From a virus: 44,006 nt of DNA. How positions within the stretch are numbered: the stretch's first letter is position 1; every line of letters begins with the position of its first letter. A model generated the notes under the pieces. The model searched no databases. It was not told the origin of the DNA and saw only the letters and a list, made by a program, of their open reading frames with translations. Below are positions 1 to 7,811 of the stretch, piece by piece. The translations under genes and the position numbers were made by a program. The DNA is taken from IMG/VR virus record IMGVR_UViG_3300031974_002308, positions 1-44,006 of that record; one strand, 5' to 3'.

Positions 1-1522
1 AACCCGCATTAGTTGTACTTGCAATTAAAGTATGCAATGAAGAACCAGATGGAGCTGTAGTTGAACCTATTAATACTTTACCTGAGCTGTCTATTCGGAG
101 ACGTTCAGTATTCGCTGTAACAACATAAAAAGTATTATCAGCAGGAAATCCAAAATATGTATCATTATCACCATAGTGTGTTATTTTAGCTGGTAAGAAT
201 ATTTCATTTGGGATAAAGTTTCTTGAGCTATCTATTACAGTTGTGCCATTCAACTGGTAACTACCAATTGCATTAAAATTACCAGAGCTATCTAGGGTTG
301 CTCTGTTTGCTGAACTGTTTGTCCCTGATCTAAAAAATAAAGTACCAGCAGACCCCCAATCAATAAACAAGTTGCCACTTGAAGCATGAAATCTACCTCT
401 ATCGCCAGCATCAGATGTAGCACCTATCCAATAACTTTGACCTAATGGTATAAGTACACCATTACTAACAGTTTCAAACTTTTTAGTGCCGTTATGATAT
501 AACTCAGAAGCACCATCTTGGGTAAACTTAGCCATAGTTTCGGTAAAGTCATTTTTGGCTATTTCTACAACACTACCTGCAATTCTTAGATTACCTGTAC
601 CTGTATCTTGGATGTTGCTGTGTGAGCCGTTGTGATAGATTTGTAGGTCGTTGCTTGCACCAAACTGGGCTTTGATATTGTCTGGGAAGGTTGTGCCATT
701 GGCATCTAGGTAGTCTTCTATCTTAGTGTTTAATGAAGCAGTGGTTGCTTGGTTAGATGCATTACCTATAAAGATGTTGCCATCATTAAGGTTTGGGGTG
801 TCATTTGATCTTCCCGCACCACCTACCTTGATCGCCCCGGCAGTAGGATGAGACCTTTGAACTTTACCTATGTTTTGTATTAAAGAAGATTCACCTGTAG
901 GTTTAGAATTAGTTAATACTCCTGCGGTTGTAGAAATATATAAAGTATCGCCAAGGCTGAATGCAGAAGTATCAAAGCCTGAAATACTACCAAAGGTAAC
1001 AACTTCAGTTGAACCATTAGCACTAGCGGCTGTTAAGATCAAACCAAAGGCAGGCATCTTAGCCGAATCATCAGCATCGGCTTTTGCTACTGTTGGAGTG
1101 TTACCGGATATACCATTAACATAAACTACATCCCCTTTAGCAACCGCTTCAGTGGCTTGGGCTTTAAATACGACTGCACCACGCAGATCACCGATGAACT
1201 CCTCTGCTGTTAACTCATTTCCATCTAATTGCGGGAACAGCTCAAGAACACCTGCTGTTAATCTAAGTTCTGCTTGGTTATTTTGTGAGAAAGCACGGGC
1301 TGTTGTTCCTTCTTGAGCCCTGACAACTGTAAGAGTATTTCCTGATATAGCAGTACACTTAACTATTTCATTATTAGTTAAGTCATCTAATGTTAAAAAA
1401 AATACATCCCCACCGCTTAAAGAGGGGAATACTGAACCGTCTGTTACTGTTATAGATGTTGCAGACGAAGTAATTCCTGCAGAAAGAGTGGTCTTTGCAT
1501 TGTTCTTAAAAACAACTGCCAC
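1..1522 (-). CDS. Tail fibre protein, N-terminal 507 residues (continues at 43789-44006)
   Basis: Probable receptor-binding tail fibre. It starts with GTG at 1522, preceded by a good Shine-Dalgarno (AAGGGGG, about 7 nt upstream); no ATG lies nearby. The N-terminus is a short beta-rich domain (SATSITVTDGSVFP). The middle carries fibre repeats of the LQIYHNGSHS / LYHNGTKKF / RLRIDSSGKVLIG kind, which are typical of phage fibres. There is no stop before base 1. Joining base 1 to base 44006 completes a TAC codon and keeps the frame to a TAA at 43789, so the whole protein is 579 residues. It is downstream of the tail-connector genes in the late unit. Fibre identity rests on repeat style; the host receptor cannot be read from the sequence. 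Confidence 0.8.
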   Translation of the reverse strand, partial: MAVVFKNNAKTTLSAGITSSATSITVTDGSVFPSLSGGDVFFLTLDDLTNNEIVKCTAISGNTLTVVRAQEGTTARAFSQNNQAELRLTAGVLELFPQLDGNELTAEEFIGDLRGAVVFKAQATEAVAKGDVVYVNGISGNTPTVAKADADDSAKMPAFGLILTAASANGSTEVVTFGSISGFDTSAFSLGDTLYISTTAGVLTNSKPTGESSLIQNIGKVQRSHPTAGAIKVGGAGRSNDTPNLNDGNIFIGNASNQATTASLNTKIEDYLDANGTTFPDNIKAQFGASNDLQIYHNGSHSNIQDTGTGNLRIAGSVVEIAKNDFTETMAKFTQDGASELYHNGTKKFETVSNGVLIPLGQSYWIGATSDAGDRGRFHASSGNLFIDWGSAGTLFFRSGTNSSANRATLDSSGNFNAIGSYQLNGTTVIDSSRNFIPNEIFLPAKITHYGDNDTYFGFPADNTFYVVTANTERLRIDSSGKVLIGSTTAPSGSSLHTLIASTTNAG

Positions 1523-1534
1523 AGTTTAACCCCC

Positions 1535-1960
1535 TTAAGAAACTGTTACAGTCCAAGTAATTGTCATTGAGTCAGATGATCCTTTATTGACTACTGAGAA
1601 TACTGTTCTACATAACATGGTGCCGCCTGAAGAAGCATTAAATAAGCCAGCTTCTGTAATAGCACCTGTACCTGTGCCAGCCCCAAATGTTGCCACATAA
1701 GCAACTTCTGCGTTTGTCACAGTTGTTGATGTTAAAGCAACTCTTGCTGCTTGTGTTCCTAGTGCAGAATCACCAGCTGCTGCAGGTGTAGAACCAGTAC
1801 CAATAGCCATATGAGACATAGCTGTTGCAGTAGCATCTTTCATTCTGCTAGCAACAAACTCTTTTCCATCTGTAACAACTAAGTTATCAACCTCTTGTAC
1901 AACTTCATCGTTGATAGCGATTGACAATTTACCTTTTAGTTTGAAATTATCGTTTATCAT
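1535..1960 (-). CDS. Phage tail/fibre-associated structural protein, 141 aa
   Basis: A small beta-rich protein of a type often found next to phage fibre genes. The core reads MSHMAIGTGSTPAAAGDSAL, followed by TQAARVAL, then GAITEAGLFNASSGGTML and a C-terminus SMTITWTVTVS. Such proteins are usually annotated as tail or fibre structural proteins; no enzymatic motif is visible. It lies 7 nt after the repeat-rich gene at 1968-3386 and 12 nt before the fibre gene, so all three are likely co-translated late proteins. I infer a role in the distal tail. It could also be a fibre adaptor or trimeric tip. The start has a good GGAGC Shine-Dalgarno. Confidence 0.7.
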   Translation of the reverse strand: MINDNFKLKGKLSIAINDEVVQEVDNLVVTDGKEFVASRMKDATATAMSHMAIGTGSTPAAAGDSALGTQAARVALTSTTVTNAEVAYVATFGAGTGTGAITEAGLFNASSGGTMLCRTVFSVVNKGSSDSMTITWTVTVS

Positions 1961-1967
1961 AAAGCTC

Positions 1968-3386
1968 CTAATTTAAAGTACTAGTATTTAATGCCGAAGT
2001 GTTTAAAACACTGGAGCTGCCACTAATTAAGTTAACAGCTATCGACTCACCTATTGTAACACTATCTAAAGCGGTTGTGTTAAAACTATAAGCAAGTGAT
2101 TCGGTTATAGAGACAATATTTGTTTTAACTAAATCCGTATCAGTTGCTAAGTCATCAGTAACACTTGACTTATCATCCATTGTAAATGCATCTGTAAAAC
2201 TTCTGCTAAATATTAAGGTCTTAGATAAATTTTCAGAAATGGACAATGAATCAGACTTTGGCAAAGAGTTACTTAAAACGGGAGCATCAGACAGCGATGA
2301 GCTATCAGAAAAACTTCTTGAGTATTGAACAGTTCTGCTCAAGCTTTCAGACATAGACACTGTATCTGCTTTTGCCACAAAAATAGCTAAAACAATTTCT
2401 TCTGCAACACTTAATGACTCAGATTTACCTAAGCTATTAGCTAATGCAGGAGAGTCTGAAAGAGTATAACTATCTGTTTTATCAGAACTTAAACCATACG
2501 CTGTGCTTTCACTAATGGTTAATGTTTCTGATTTGTTAAGTGCAGAATCTAAGGCTGCACTTTCTGATAAGGTTAAAGTGTCTGCTACACCATCTTTTGC
2601 TAATGTGAAAGAATGTTCATCAGTAAAACCAAAAACATTGCCTTTACCTAAGCTTGTATCTGTTTGCAAAGGATCATCAACTGAAGCCCTATCATCAAGA
2701 GAAAATGCATCTGAGAATTCTCTGGCATACTGTACTGTTCGGCTAAAACTTTCTGTTACTGAGAAAGAATCATCTTTACCTAAGCTTGGCTGCAATACAG
2801 TAGATTCAGCTATTGAAAAACTATCAGATTGACTTGAATCAAAAGATTTTGCTAGCAGTTCTGTAATACTGAAATCATCTTCATGAGCTCTGTTGTATGC
2901 CATTGCAGTGACCAATGACTCACTTATACCAAAAGAATCAGATAATACTTTTCCTACTGCTCTGCTAAGTTCCTCAGTTACTGAGAAAGAATCAGACTCT
3001 GATTTACTTGTAGCAATAATATGGTCTTCTGTCATGGAGAAGCTATCTGCTAACTGTTTGGCAACATCTAAAGCAGCTTGCTCTGTCACACTGACAGTAA
3101 CTGCATTTGGATTCCCGGGATAGAAGTATAGGTTCTTAGTATCAGAATCTAAGAAAGTAGAAATGTGGAAGTTCTCATAATTGAGTTCAGCATCAAGATT
3201 TATATAGTTCAGGAGTATTCCTGATATAGGTGCTATAACCTGATTGGAAACACTTATATCTAAATCAACAAAGGAAGTACTTAAGCTGGGTGCTGAGGTA
3301 TCAGCTGTTTCTGTAGAGAGAACTACATCTTGAAACTGAATTGAAGCTTGTAGGTCTACATACTCTACAATTAATTTTATAGCCAT
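1968..3386 (-). CDS. Repeat-rich tail protein with DSFS-x-x-E repeats, 472 aa
   Basis: Serine-rich protein. After about 100 residues of beta-like N-terminal sequence it contains some fifteen degenerate repeats of roughly 20 to 30 residues. Each is centred on (S/D)DSFS(V/I/M)(T/S)E followed by a short helical stretch (for example SDSFSVTEELSRAVGK). There is no signal peptide or membrane segment. The C-terminus is a small repeat, TSALNTSTLN. Start ATG at 3386 overlaps the stop of the preceding gene by 1 nt. Position between the connector genes and the fibre suggests a virion surface or tail-stalk protein. Function is unknown; an adhesin-like role is inference. Confidence 0.65.
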   Translation of the reverse strand: MAIKLIVEYVDLQASIQFQDVVLSTETADTSAPSLSTSFVDLDISVSNQVIAPISGILLNYINLDAELNYENFHISTFLDSDTKNLYFYPGNPNAVTVSVTEQAALDVAKQLADSFSMTEDHIIATSKSESDSFSVTEELSRAVGKVLSDSFGISESLVTAMAYNRAHEDDFSITELLAKSFDSSQSDSFSIAESTVLQPSLGKDDSFSVTESFSRTVQYAREFSDAFSLDDRASVDDPLQTDTSLGKGNVFGFTDEHSFTLAKDGVADTLTLSESAALDSALNKSETLTISESTAYGLSSDKTDSYTLSDSPALANSLGKSESLSVAEEIVLAIFVAKADTVSMSESLSRTVQYSRSFSDSSSLSDAPVLSNSLPKSDSLSISENLSKTLIFSRSFTDAFTMDDKSSVTDDLATDTDLVKTNIVSITESLAYSFNTTALDSVTIGESIAVNLISGSSSVLNTSALNTSTLN

Positions 3387-3760
3387 TAGTCAAAATCATC
3401 TCTCACATTAAATTTAATTAAATCATTAACTGTTTGGATATTGCCATCTGACTTTGTTATTTCTATTTCTCCCTCGTATAAGCCTGCTGACTCAAATGTG
3501 TCTGATGTAAATGCCATTGCACATTTACCGTTTGTGGGGTCAGTATTAGAGCAAGTGATAGTTTTTAAAATAGCTGTTGTTCCAATCTTTCTAATTCTGA
3601 CTCTAGTTGTTGCTCCAGTTAGATCAATAGCTGCGAATGTGGTTGGGTCTTCTGCATCTAAAGTTTGCCCTGAGGCTGCTGTATTTGAATCTCTTAAGGT
3701 AAAGTTAAGCTCTGGGTGTGTGTCCCCTACTACTACTTTGATTGTTGATGAATATGCCAT
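3386..3760 (-). CDS. Beta-sandwich baseplate/tail protein resembling BppU N-terminal domain, 124 aa
   Basis: The pattern DTHPELNFTLRDSN, then IDLTGATTRVRIRKIG, then SAGLYEGEIEITKSDG and VNDLIKFNVRDDFD at the end matches the small domain of siphophage upper-baseplate protein BppU and similar tail proteins. These bind other tail subunits through a beta sandwich. I recognise this from the spacing of 'DLTGATVRF' and 'GxYxGEIEIT', not from an alignment. The gene abuts its neighbours with 1-nt overlaps on both sides, indicating tight translational coupling with the connector gene upstream and the repeat protein downstream. It is probably a structural anchor for the distal tail. Confidence 0.6.
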   Translation of the reverse strand: MAYSSTIKVVVGDTHPELNFTLRDSNTAASGQTLDAEDPTTFAAIDLTGATTRVRIRKIGTTAILKTITCSNTDPTNGKCAMAFTSDTFESAGLYEGEIEITKSDGNIQTVNDLIKFNVRDDFD

Positions 3761-4437
3761 TAAATAAACTCCTGATATCTAATTGTCAGTGGTGCTCCTA
3801 CTCTACCATATTTTGACTTTCTCACTGCTTGAGCTTCGCCTTTATCGTACATTCCTTTGTTAATTGTTGCTGCATTGTAATCTGTCCAAGGACTATCTTT
3901 CATCATTTGCAGTCTATAAATAGCACCATGCACAATTGTTTCTAAGTACTCATTAACAATTATATTAGGAATTGTTGTTGCTGTCGAAGTTGGTTTTAAA
4001 CTATATAAAACATATAGAGAATAGTTTTTGTCTGGTGTTGGAGCAACTAATATAACTTCAGCATTTCTTTGGCTGTAGTATCTTGGTTTCCCTTTGCCAT
4101 ACTGATCAAACAATGATGGCTTACCAATCAATGATGATGGTTCCAGCCTTGATAATTTTTTTTCAGATACCTGTACATCTGATTGTCCATGCTCGTAAAA
4201 AACATCAATAATATGGTTTAACTCAGTCCCAAGAGGAATATCTAAATCGCTTGGTTCGTATTCATTTATGCCTGTTAATGTTTGAAATAAAGTAAGTTCA
4301 GATAAATAAATATCTGTGTTTGTGCAGAAATCGATAATGGTGTTTCTTAATTCATCAATAACTAATTGTTTGGGACAGGAAGGAACTTCCCTTTTAACTC
4401 TTGGTACTAATGTTTCAATTTTTTTTGCTACTGCCAT
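3760..4437 (-). CDS. Head-tail connector/tail tubular protein, 225 aa
   Basis: No catalytic motif. The N-terminal third is helical (LVIDELRNTIIDFCTNTDIY) and is followed by a beta-rich core (LDIPLGTELNHIIDVFYEHG). The C-terminal part is helical (EYLETIVHGAIYRLQMMKDS). Length and order directly after the DUF6682-like adaptor fit a podovirus gp11-like (tail tubular A / gatekeeper) protein. I see the helix-beta-helix layout but did not align it. It sits 2 nt from the 220-aa gene and shares 1 nt with the next. A connector role is inferred mostly from position. Confidence 0.6.
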   Translation of the reverse strand: MAVAKKIETLVPRVKREVPSCPKQLVIDELRNTIIDFCTNTDIYLSELTLFQTLTGINEYEPSDLDIPLGTELNHIIDVFYEHGQSDVQVSEKKLSRLEPSSLIGKPSLFDQYGKGKPRYYSQRNAEVILVAPTPDKNYSLYVLYSLKPTSTATTIPNIIVNEYLETIVHGAIYRLQMMKDSPWTDYNAATINKGMYDKGEAQAVRKSKYGRVGAPLTIRYQEFI

Positions 4438-4439
4438 AT

Positions 4440-5102
4440 CTATTCTGGTTGATCAGGTCTCGGTGCCGCTCCTGCATCTACTTGGTTTTTAACATTCAAT
4501 GCACCGTTGAATGCTGAAAAATAACTGTTTGCTCTCTGCAAATCTCCAGCATACTCTGTGTCTTTAAGATATGCTCTATAGAGGATATAGTCGAGTATTG
4601 CGTTAGCATAAACATCATCAACTCCAATAACATCAGTATCTGTTGAAAAATTACTAATGGTGATTTCTGATGGTATTGCTGAATAAACTATTTCTATAGT
4701 GGCATCAGATGCTGTTGTGTGTGGATACACATAAAATGTTTTTGGATCAAGGTTATCATAAACATAATACTCAACTGCTGTGCCCGTTGAACCATACCAG
4801 TCATTAACCTTGTCGTCTAATACTGCTCTATCTATTTGAGCTATTGGGTTTGTGTTTGGATTTGAATTTCTATACACCTTAAGCAATCTCATGCCAGCTG
4901 CAGGTAAAGATTGCTTCGCTGTGTTAGCTGTTAAGGTAAGAGATGCATTGACTGGATTAGCATCTGGTCTATAGAGCACAATCTCTCTTTGAGCATCGTT
5001 TAGATAATCAAGTAAAGATTGCTGTGACCATCTAACATTGCTATTGTCCTGAAGAATTTCTTCAGCCCTGTCGATGATATCTATTACCTTAACTGTTGCC
5101 AT
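4440..5102 (-). CDS. DUF6682-like head-tail adaptor, 220 aa
   Basis: The N-terminus VKVIDIIDRAEEILQDNSNVR, followed by WSQQSLLDYLNDAQREIVLY and an LTLTANTAKQSLP strand, matches the DUF6682 type of podovirus head-to-tail adaptor protein, which occupies the ring below the portal. The C-terminal half is a beta region (EYYVYDNLDPKTFYVYP) and a closing helix (ILDYILYRAYLKDTEYAGD). The usual length of the family is about 200 to 220 residues, so it looks complete. It overlaps the upstream gene by 1 nt and lies in the canonical order coat, small proteins, adaptor, tail tube. Confidence 0.72.
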   Translation of the reverse strand: MATVKVIDIIDRAEEILQDNSNVRWSQQSLLDYLNDAQREIVLYRPDANPVNASLTLTANTAKQSLPAAGMRLLKVYRNSNPNTNPIAQIDRAVLDDKVNDWYGSTGTAVEYYVYDNLDPKTFYVYPHTTASDATIEIVYSAIPSEITISNFSTDTDVIGVDDVYANAILDYILYRAYLKDTEYAGDLQRANSYFSAFNGALNVKNQVDAGAAPRPDQPE

Positions 5103-5389
5103 TATAATCCTAGAGACTTCCTTTCTTCGCTAGTAAGAGCTCTTTCATCATAGATGAATGTCCAGAACTCTTCTCTATGTCTAGGGTTCCAAGGAACTAT
5201 TTTTCCATGTTCGCCTTTTGAGAACAATGGTGTTCTGCCATCTGATTCAACGACTTCCTCATCCTCAACGACAGGATTGGCATTTTCTAAAGATTTTAAC
5301 TGGAGCTCTAAGTCAGCCAGTTTGTCTTTAGGATTAAGAGAAACATTAAAGTTCTCTTTTGCTAATTTAACTATTTCGTCTTTAGTCAT
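5102..5389 (-). CDS. Small late protein with acidic hinge, 95 aa
   Basis: Function not recognised. The N-terminal 35 residues are helical (MTKDEIVKLAKENFNVSLN) and look like a small helical or SAP/Rho-N-like fold; this is a weak resemblance. An acidic linker (VVEDEEVVESDG) follows. The C-terminus is conserved-looking and aromatic (KIVPWNPRHREEFWTFIYDE). It overlaps the basic protein upstream by 4 nt, starts after a good AGGAGAAAAA Shine-Dalgarno and precedes the adaptor gene. In this position phages often encode minor head or head-completion proteins, which is the best guess. Confidence 0.55.
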   Translation of the reverse strand: MTKDEIVKLAKENFNVSLNPKDKLADLELQLKSLENANPVVEDEEVVESDGRTPLFSKGEHGKIVPWNPRHREEFWTFIYDERALTSEERKSLGL

Positions 5390-5577
5390 TTTTTTCTCCT
5401 AGTTTTTCTAGATTTTATTTTACCACTACTTGATGCCTTTTTGGCACCTGATGGTCCTAATACTCTTGTTAGTGTTCCGTATATATATTTGTTAAGTTGT
5501 GCTCCCTTTAAACCTTTCTTTTGTCCTTGCGACTTTAGTCTTTTTTCAAGAGCTTCTTTTTTTGATCCCTTCGGCAT
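5386..5577 (-). CDS. Very basic small protein next to coat gene, 63 aa
   Basis: Lysine- and arginine-rich throughout (PKGSKKEALEKRLKSQGQKKG at the N-terminus, SGKIKSRKTRRKK at the C-terminus), with a central short helix. No known enzyme motif. A protein this basic probably binds DNA or RNA; being made next to the coat it could be a packaged DNA-binding protein. It lies just downstream of a strong terminator that follows the coat gene, so it is transcribed by read-through or from an unseen promoter. Start ATG at 5577 is the first in frame. Function is inference only. Confidence 0.6.
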   Translation of the reverse strand: MPKGSKKEALEKRLKSQGQKKGLKGAQLNKYIYGTLTRVLGPSGAKKASSSGKIKSRKTRRKK

Positions 5578-5585
5578 GATTATAA

Positions 5586-5611
5586 ATAAAAGTGGGGAGC
5601 CGAAGCTCCCC
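5586..5611 (-). terminator. Intrinsic terminator (UUCG hairpin) after the coat gene
   Basis: On the minus strand the hairpin GGGGAGC-UUCG-GCUCCCC (5594-5611) has a perfect 7-bp stem and a stable UUCG tetraloop. It is followed by ACUUUUAUUUAU. It lies 11 nt beyond the coat stop codon and before the next late gene, so it probably stops part of the transcription and keeps coat mRNA in excess over downstream tail genes. Confidence 0.8.
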
Positions 5612-5621
5612 GTAGTTACAA

Positions 5622-6488
5622 TTAAGCTGTTTGTAGCTTAAATTCACCAAGTGCTGTAGGTAGGACAACTTTGTATCCGTACACAGCTAATCCTCTAACA
5701 CCGTCACCAAATGAAGACTCAAGTCTTACTGATTCTGTGTTAGTGAACTGAGAGGCATAAGCAATAGCTTTTGGATGCCCATACAGACCAGATGATACAC
5801 CTGCTGATGTGCTTAGGTTGTTAGAAACATACATTTTGAATCTATCAACCATACCAATGAAGCCATTTCTTAATGGTGATACTGAATCACCTGTTAAGTA
5901 TGCTTGTCTTAGTTCTGATTGTTTCAACACTGAAGCCACTGCTGGGTTGATGATCATAAATCTATCCTCTTCAGGAATATTATTTTCATCAAGGTTTTGA
6001 CCAGCTTCAAGAATGAATCCAAGAACATTAGATGTTGTAATGTTTGATGGAGTTGCGTTCACATCTGTTAGAGATGATGAAGCAGCTACATTAGCAAAAA
6101 CATCTTGCTCGATCTCAATCTTCATGTTTTGAGCTGCATCTTTTGATGCTTCGTTCATGAAGTCGATATCAGCTTGTTCTCTTAAAATGTCATCCACTTT
6201 AAAAGCATAGCTTTTAGCTTTATCAATGTTTAACTCAATGGTACTTGAAGTAACATCTGCATAGGATAGTGATCCTGTGTAGTCCGCTACTGTGACAGCA
6301 GGAACTGATCTGATGTTAACTTTATTACCTAACCCTGAAATTTCTCCTTCGTACTCGTTAGTTGTTACTTCAGATAAAACGGTCTGAGCGTAAAACTTAG
6401 CTTGTAACTTCTTAGAGAATACTTCAGGTATAAAATGTTGCTCGCCAGCTGCGAAAGAAAAACTTCCGCCAGATGATGAATATGCCAT
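5622..6488 (-). CDS. Major capsid protein, 288 aa
   Basis: Coat protein forming the icosahedral head. The N-terminus SFAAGEQHFIPEVFSKKLQA with AKFYAQTVLSEVTTNEYEGE, then VNIRSVPAVTVADYTG, has the order 'FIPEVWS..v...f...tV...l...d..g.i...G.tV.i....' common to podo- and siphophage coats of the HK97 fold. The middle ENNIPEEDRFMIINPAVASVL is the usual 'vP..gR..vvsP.....Ll' element. The C-terminal part carries YGHPKAIAYASQ. Good Shine-Dalgarno (TAGGAGAACGAA). The preceding scaffold gene and the terminator just after it support the assignment. Length is on the short side but typical for this class. Confidence 0.88.
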   Translation of the reverse strand: MAYSSSGGSFSFAAGEQHFIPEVFSKKLQAKFYAQTVLSEVTTNEYEGEISGLGNKVNIRSVPAVTVADYTGSLSYADVTSSTIELNIDKAKSYAFKVDDILREQADIDFMNEASKDAAQNMKIEIEQDVFANVAASSSLTDVNATPSNITTSNVLGFILEAGQNLDENNIPEEDRFMIINPAVASVLKQSELRQAYLTGDSVSPLRNGFIGMVDRFKMYVSNNLSTSAGVSSGLYGHPKAIAYASQFTNTESVRLESSFGDGVRGLAVYGYKVVLPTALGEFKLQTA

Positions 6489-6534
6489 TTCGTTCTCCTA
6501 TATATTCAAATAAAAATTTATCTATATAGCAAAA

Positions 6535-7509
6535 TTATTTCGGACTAACTCTTCCATCTTCGTAAGCTTGATCAATCTCTTTCTCAAACTTTAAGTACTC
6601 TTTATCAGAAAGTTTACCAATTTCCGAAGCAGTCCAAATTCTTTTGCTACTACTTACATTTTGCTTCCTAGCTTTGGATAAAGTTGGCTCAACATTTTGT
6701 TTTGCCTTTTCAACCAATTCTTCTTTAGAAGCAGTCTTTTTGGAAACTAGACCTAAATCTTTTTTGTACTTTGAAAGCAGGGCTATAACATCTTCTGTGT
6801 CCCCATCGGTTGCAGCTTGTTGCCACATCCTTGATTGTCTGCCTAACCATAAAGTGAAATCTTCACTTGATGATGTTGACTTCCAATCTGGGTGCACTTC
6901 AGCGATAGCACTGTAGTGTTTTCTATCAGCTTCTTCTTGTTGAGCTTTTAAGAGTTCCTGTGAAGCCTGTGAAACTTTATTGTCGACAGCAGCGATTCGG
7001 GCATCTACATAAGTCTGTAGTGGTTTAACTATCTCTGGATAATCTTTCATTATCTGAGACAGATCAACATTGACCTCTTCTTTTTGCTGTTCAATCTTAG
7101 CTTCGGACTTCATCGCCTCCATCGCTGTGATTTTATTATTCATCTCAGCAATCTTGGCTTCCATATCTTTAGCCCTTTGGGTTTCTTTGGTCATCTTCGC
7201 CTGAGCGTTTTTGTACCTTTCTTCCCATTGTTCAGCTGATAATAAACCTTTCTTAGATTCAGTATCATCTTCCTGAGTCTCTTCTATCTGATCAGATGCT
7301 TCTTCGGTGTCCTGAGACTCTTCGGGTGAAGCTTCAACATTTTCTACTTCCTCTTCAGGGGTGTCCTCTACTTCCGCCTCTTGGGTTGCAAGCCCTTTAG
7401 CTTCTGGTTCGGATTCCTGTTGAGAATCTTGAACTTGTTTCAACATCTCATCAGCTTCTTTTTCAAGCTTTTCAGCGATTAACTCGCCTTTCGTCTTTTC
7501 TCTTTCCAT
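6535..7509 (-). CDS. Scaffolding protein, 324 aa
   Basis: Very acidic N-terminal half (residues 25-90, rich in E, D and Q), then a long predicted coiled coil (residues about 95-200, with heptads such as KAKDMEAK, AKIAEMNNKITAMEAM). A helical segment follows (EVHPDWKSTSSSEDFTLWL) and the tail is basic. This is the architecture of scaffolding proteins, which bind the coat through a charged C-terminal helix and guide procapsid assembly. Start ATG at 7509 follows a strong AAGGAGG. It lies between portal and coat, the standard place. No protease domain is visible, so it is not a fused protease-scaffold. Confidence 0.82.
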   Translation of the reverse strand: MEREKTKGELIAEKLEKEADEMLKQVQDSQQESEPEAKGLATQEAEVEDTPEEEVENVEASPEESQDTEEASDQIEETQEDDTESKKGLLSAEQWEERYKNAQAKMTKETQRAKDMEAKIAEMNNKITAMEAMKSEAKIEQQKEEVNVDLSQIMKDYPEIVKPLQTYVDARIAAVDNKVSQASQELLKAQQEEADRKHYSAIAEVHPDWKSTSSSEDFTLWLGRQSRMWQQAATDGDTEDVIALLSKYKKDLGLVSKKTASKEELVEKAKQNVEPTLSKARKQNVSSSKRIWTASEIGKLSDKEYLKFEKEIDQAYEDGRVSPK

Positions 7510-7541
7510 TTTATCGGTCCTCCTTGGGGTATCGATTAAAA

Positions 7542-7811
7542 TTATTTATATATGTTAGGGGTGTCCTTACGGGTGCCTAACGAGTTGATTACTTTGTCAG
7601 CAATCTCGTCTAAAGATACTATAAACTTTAAAATGTCGCAACGACCTTGACTAAAGCGGTAATTGTCCGTTATTTCCAACTGGTCCCGCTCCATTTGGCG
7701 GAGCGACTCCATTTCTTCCATCAGGACCGACCATTCCTTCCCCATTTGGGACTTGATCAATTTGACCGCCCTGCTGGCTGGCAAGGAAAGCTTGTTGTAA
7801 TGCTTGCTCAT
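7542..7811 (-). CDS. Small protein overlapping the portal 3' end, 89 aa
   Basis: It follows the portal and overlaps its last 161 nt in another frame. The conserved-looking part is the C-terminal two thirds (EWSVLMEEMESLRQMERDQL, then TDNYRFSQGRCDILKFIVSL). This resembles the 'W..l...le...e.L....d....QG.i..l..l' pattern of small helical proteins encoded after podovirus portals. A GAGGAG 8 nt upstream supports ATG 7811, but that string also encodes portal residues. In-frame ATGs at 7745 and 7721 are alternatives that reduce the overlap. Function unknown; a minor portal or scaffold-associated role is a guess. Confidence 0.6.
   Translation of the reverse strand: MSKHYNKLSLPASRAVKLIKSQMGKEWSVLMEEMESLRQMERDQLEITDNYRFSQGRCDILKFIVSLDEIADKVINSLGTRKDTPNIYK

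Noticed and set aside
2100-3060. Repeats as a CRISPR array
   Set aside because: Repeats are degenerate, uneven in spacing and in frame inside a coding sequence.
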